This document shows positions 7,301-8,591 of a stretch of 8,591 nucleotides of DNA, piece by piece. Location of the stretch: contig NZ_CAHJWD020000113.1 in assembly GCF_903642095.1 (NCBI RefSeq), forward strand, positions 1-8,591. The letters run 5' to 3'. Position 1 is the stretch's first letter. Every line of letters begins with the position of its first letter. The position numbers were made by a program, and so were the translations under genes. Origin of the DNA: Bathymodiolus brooksi thiotrophic gill symbiont. Its GTDB lineage: Bacteria; Pseudomonadota; Gammaproteobacteria; PS1; Pseudothioglobaceae. The notes below the pieces were generated by a model, which searched no databases, was not told where the DNA came from, and saw nothing but the letters and a program-made list of their open reading frames with translations.

Positions 7301-8160
7301 GAACTATCTTTTATCCAGAGTGGTTCAATAGGGGTGTAAAGTTTGTTAACGATTTTGTCAATGATGATGGTTCTTTTCTGACTTTAGATCAGTTTTCAAA
7401 CAAATTTGGACTTTGTGTAAATTTTCTGCAATATAATGGGGTTATTAGTTCTTTACGACAAATGCTAAAATTATATCCATATGGAGACAAATCATCTAAT
7501 TTACAGACTCCTTTTGTCCCATCATCTCTACAAAATATTTTTCGAAGTTCTAAAGGTTCAAAAGATATGTACACAATTCTAAATAAAAACAGTAGTGTTC
7601 CTACAGCTCAAAGAAAATGGAATACAGTTTTCGATATTAATTCAAATGAGTGGAAACAAATTTATATACTCCCATTTAAAGCTACAGCATGTACAAAATT
7701 ACATTGGTTTCAATTTAGAATAAACCACAATATTCTGGCTACTAATTATTTCCTGAAAAAAATTAAAATTATTGATGATGCAAATTGTAATTTTTGCCAA
7801 AAGGAAAATGAAACCATTGAACACATTTTTTGGGGTTGTGAAAATGTACAAAATCTGCTAGGGCAAGTAAATTCTTGGTTCGGTGACAAAGACATAAACC
7901 AAACATTTTTAAAGAAGACTCTAATTTTTGGGGATGTTGATAAAGTATATAAAGATGATGTATACAATGCCATTTTACTAAACATAAAATACTATATATA
8001 TACAAACAGATGTCTGAAGAAAAAATTATCCTTTCATTCGCTTAAAGCCTGTTTGATAAATTTATATAAAACTGAAAAAATGATTGCTGTCCGAAATCAA
8101 AGAATTGCAGAATTTCAATTACATTGGAGTACTTTTGAAAAACTGTTTGAGGATTGTTGA
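4360..8160 (+). CDS. LINE ORF2 protein B: APE endonuclease and reverse transcriptase, L1/Tx1-like
   Basis: This 1266-residue protein would nick DNA and prime reverse transcription of its own RNA in the nucleus. The endonuclease covers about residues 4-235: N10, QDTH at 38-41, YGPN at 111-114, GDFN at 140-143, TW at 191-192, RLD at 202-204 and SDH at 227-229. The usual metal-binding Glu of the QETH motif is Asp here (D39). Next come GLWKFNNSLL (246-255), a charged, probably coiled-coil linker (about 325-375) and a Z-type block (382-400). The reverse transcriptase covers about 480-790: KSPGSDG (484-490), NWRPISLLN (544-552), DFEKAFD with catalytic D614, RQGDPLSP (672-679), FADD with catalytic D716 and D717, and LGINF (783-787). 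The C-terminal domain carries C1143-x2-C1146-x8-H1155-x4-C1160. The length is close to that of L1 ORF2p. The endonuclease begins right after the first Met and an in-frame stop lies at 4348-4350, so this start is secure. No stop or frameshift interrupts the frame. Confidence 0.93.
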   Translation: MASVRILSVNCQGLGNIVKRTDVFNYLKKKQCNIYCLQDTHFTCENEKSIRSSWDYECYFSSFTSNARGTAILFNNNFEFNILKEKRDINGNYLVLDINVDKINFTLVSIYGPNDDNPQFYENIMSIVEEFGNENFIICGDFNLVLCPELDYCNYLHVNNPKSREKVLELIEERSLIDPYRQLYPDSFRYTWRKKNPFRQARLDFFLFTESMLTNLKNCTIDPSYRSDHSMIILSLVFNPFNKGKGLWKFNNSLLYEKDYSKIVREKIIDLKKQYAALIYNRDKIQEIDDNELQLTINVQLFLEMLLLEIRGKTISFASYIKKIKEQRFRDLQEEIATLEKNVTENSIENLETKKHELESLRNEKMKGKLVRSRAQWVDEGEKPTKYFCGLESKNYTSKIIPKVEKDNGEIVTDQKEILKEVQYFYENLYKNKDEDKGCSLKDIVEGLKGASIRKLTEEEKDNLEGEIGSFEAGEILKKMKNNKSPGSDGFTSEFLKFFWKDLKVFVIGSLNYGYSLGSLSVTQKQGIITCLPKGDKSRHFLKNWRPISLLNTVYKIGSGVIANRIKKVLPTLINNDQTGFIAGRYIGENIRLLFDIMEYAEENDIPGLFLLIDFEKAFDSISWNFLNNILKFFNFGESIQKWVKTFYNNIKSAVNQGGNLSEFFRIERGCRQGDPLSPYLFILCAEIMAIKIRENPKIKGIKVLHSEHEISQFADDTSVILDGSEESLNETLLELEWFKKISGLKINFSKTQVIWIGSKKYSSDRLCENWNLSWGKTTFTVLGINFDVDISKITKINYEKYLKKMKGLFKQWNKRNLTPIGKITVVKSLILPVLNHLFIALPNPSIEIIKDIEDMLYTFIWKSSVNRVKKDIMQKEYQEGGLKMINIHSFILALKSTWIRRLFFNNCKWQNIFMSSIDINKLSCGGSGYIEQVIESVKNQFWKDVLYAWKSVIEKDENKDWTNFLANTVWLNKQVKIDKRTIFYPEWFNRGVKFVNDFVNDDGSFLTLDQFSNKFGLCVNFLQYNGVISSLRQMLKLYPYGDKSSNLQTPFVPSSLQNIFRSSKGSKDMYTILNKNSSVPTAQRKWNTVFDINSNEWKQIYILPFKATACTKLHWFQFRINHNILATNYFLKKIKIIDDANCNFCQKENETIEHIFWGCENVQNLLGQVNSWFGDKDINQTFLKKTLIFGDVDKVYKDDVYNAILLNIKYYIYTNRCLKKKLSFHSLKACLINLYKTEKMIAVRNQRIAEFQLHWSTFEKLFEDC

Positions 8161-8259
8161 CATAGTTTTTATTCTTATGTAAATTCCCTTTCCATAGAGA
8201 CACCACTAAATACTAACTGATATAGTCTATCTAAATATACTTTTCTTGTTTATATTTAC

Positions 8260-8287
8260 TATACTATAGTATACTTTATAGTATACT
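8260..8287 (+). repeat. palindromic and direct repeat in the element B trailer
   Basis: TATACTATAGTATA (8260-8273) is a perfect 14-base palindrome. ATAGTATACT occurs twice, at 8266-8275 and 8278-8287, with a 12-base period. As RNA, AGTATAC (8268-8274) and GTATACT (8281-8287) could form a seven-pair stem around a TTTATA loop. It is entirely A/T apart from a few C and G, so chance is not excluded. Confidence 0.7.
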
Positions 8288-8582
8288 CATTACGGGATAA
8301 TTAAAACAATATGAATGTTTGATCCATCCAAATAATACTTTTGTATAGTCCAATTGATTGTTTGCACCAGGCCAGACCATAAAAGTTTTATATATAAATG
8401 CCAATATAAAGTACAATCTCATCTTCTCAATGTCTTCTTTTTTTTTTCTTCTTCTTTTTAAAAATACATTAAATTCTTATCTACTTTTTTTCCTAATTAT
8501 ACAAAAAAATATTTATCACATATATCAATAGTAAACAATTTTAAACTCTGCAAAATACCTCTTTTCTCATCTTTTATATTCT

Positions 8583-8591
8583 AAAAAAAAA
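8583..8591 (+). other. terminal A-run, possible poly(A) tail of element B
   Basis: The window ends in nine consecutive A residues. L1-type elements end in poly(A), so this could be the start of that tail, or the end of a transcript-derived sequence. The window edge prevents seeing how long it is or what follows. No AATAAA lies close upstream; the nearest variant signal (ATTAAA) is about 110 bases away. Confidence 0.35.

Larger units (their letters stand above)
4255..8591 (+). mobile_element. non-LTR retrotransposon B, L1/Tx1-like, boundaries provisional
   Basis: The core is one intact ORF2-type protein with L1-superfamily hallmarks: WKFN after the endonuclease, a Z-type block (SRAQWVDEGEKPTKYF), KSPGSDGF, NWRPISLLN, DFEKAFD and RQGDPLSP. 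The left limit is set only by the end of element A and the right limit by the window end, which falls in an A-run that may be the element's poly(A) tail. No ORF1 is present upstream, so the copy is either truncated near the ORF2 start or of a single-ORF type. I could not identify a target-site duplication. Confidence 0.6.
8161..8591 (+). other. AT-rich trailer after element B
   Basis: This 431-base non-coding stretch follows the stop codon of protein B. It holds a short palindromic repeat near 8260-8287, an inverted near-copy of part of the leader (8363-8379), a 27-base pyrimidine tract (8433-8459, including ten consecutive T), a variant ATTAAA hexamer at 8468-8473 and a final run of nine A. 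It is probably the 3' untranslated region of element B, at least in part. I find no ORF or RNA gene in it. Confidence 0.5.

Noticed and set aside
7389..8005. Several overlapping minus-strand ORFs near the end of protein B
   Set aside because: They overlap each other and the conserved C-terminal domain on the other strand; AT-rich coding sequence commonly gives these.
543..8160. Idea that the two ORFs form one composite two-gene system
   Set aside because: Each protein carries its own complete endonuclease and reverse transcriptase from a different lineage, and a polyadenylation signal and A-run lie between them; independent insertions are simpler.
8433..8459. Pyrimidine tract resembling the CT-rich start of the window (1-35), considered as a long terminal repeat
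   Set aside because: The similarity is low-complexity only, with no shared unique sequence; the proteins are of non-LTR type, which have no terminal repeats.

Overview
The window holds two long, undisrupted open reading frames on the plus strand. Each encodes the polymerase protein (apurinic endonuclease-like domain plus reverse transcriptase) of a non-LTR retrotransposon (LINE). The host is a eukaryote, probably an AT-rich marine invertebrate. A mollusc is my best guess, because a 2A-like peptide at the head of a CR1/Jockey-type ORF and L1/Tx1-type ORFs of this style are typical of such genomes. The sequence alone does not identify the species. I see no bacterial or viral structural genes, tRNA, rRNA or CRISPR array.

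Layout. Positions 1-542 are an AT-rich leader with TG-rich patches and only tiny ORFs. One of these encodes a very hydrophobic 65-residue peptide and ends 8 nt inside the first large ORF. Positions 543-4007 encode element A: an 83-residue leader with hydrophobic segments ending in a 2A-like motif (GNIESNPGP), then endonuclease, reverse transcriptase and a C-terminal Cys/His motif. Positions 4008 to about 4254 are the element A 3' trailer, with an AC microsatellite, two abutting hairpins, an AATAAA signal and a short A-run. Positions 4255-4359 form a short leader. Positions 4360-8160 encode element B, an L1/Tx1-like ORF2-type protein of 1266 residues with endonuclease, coiled-coil linker, reverse transcriptase and a C-terminal CCHC motif. 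Positions 8161-8591 are a non-coding AT-rich trailer with a palindromic repeat and a pyrimidine tract, ending in nine A residues at the window edge.

The two elements belong to different LINE lineages and lie head-to-tail on the same strand. There is no reason to think they work as one unit; side-by-side or nested insertion is the simplest explanation. Neither has a recognisable ORF1 (nucleic-acid-binding) gene in the window. Intact reading frames and nearly complete catalytic motif sets suggest both insertions are young and possibly still active. The most interesting points are the 2A recoding motif with its hydrophobic leader and an Asn in place of the usual Asp, and the Glu-to-Asp change in the endonuclease motif of element B.
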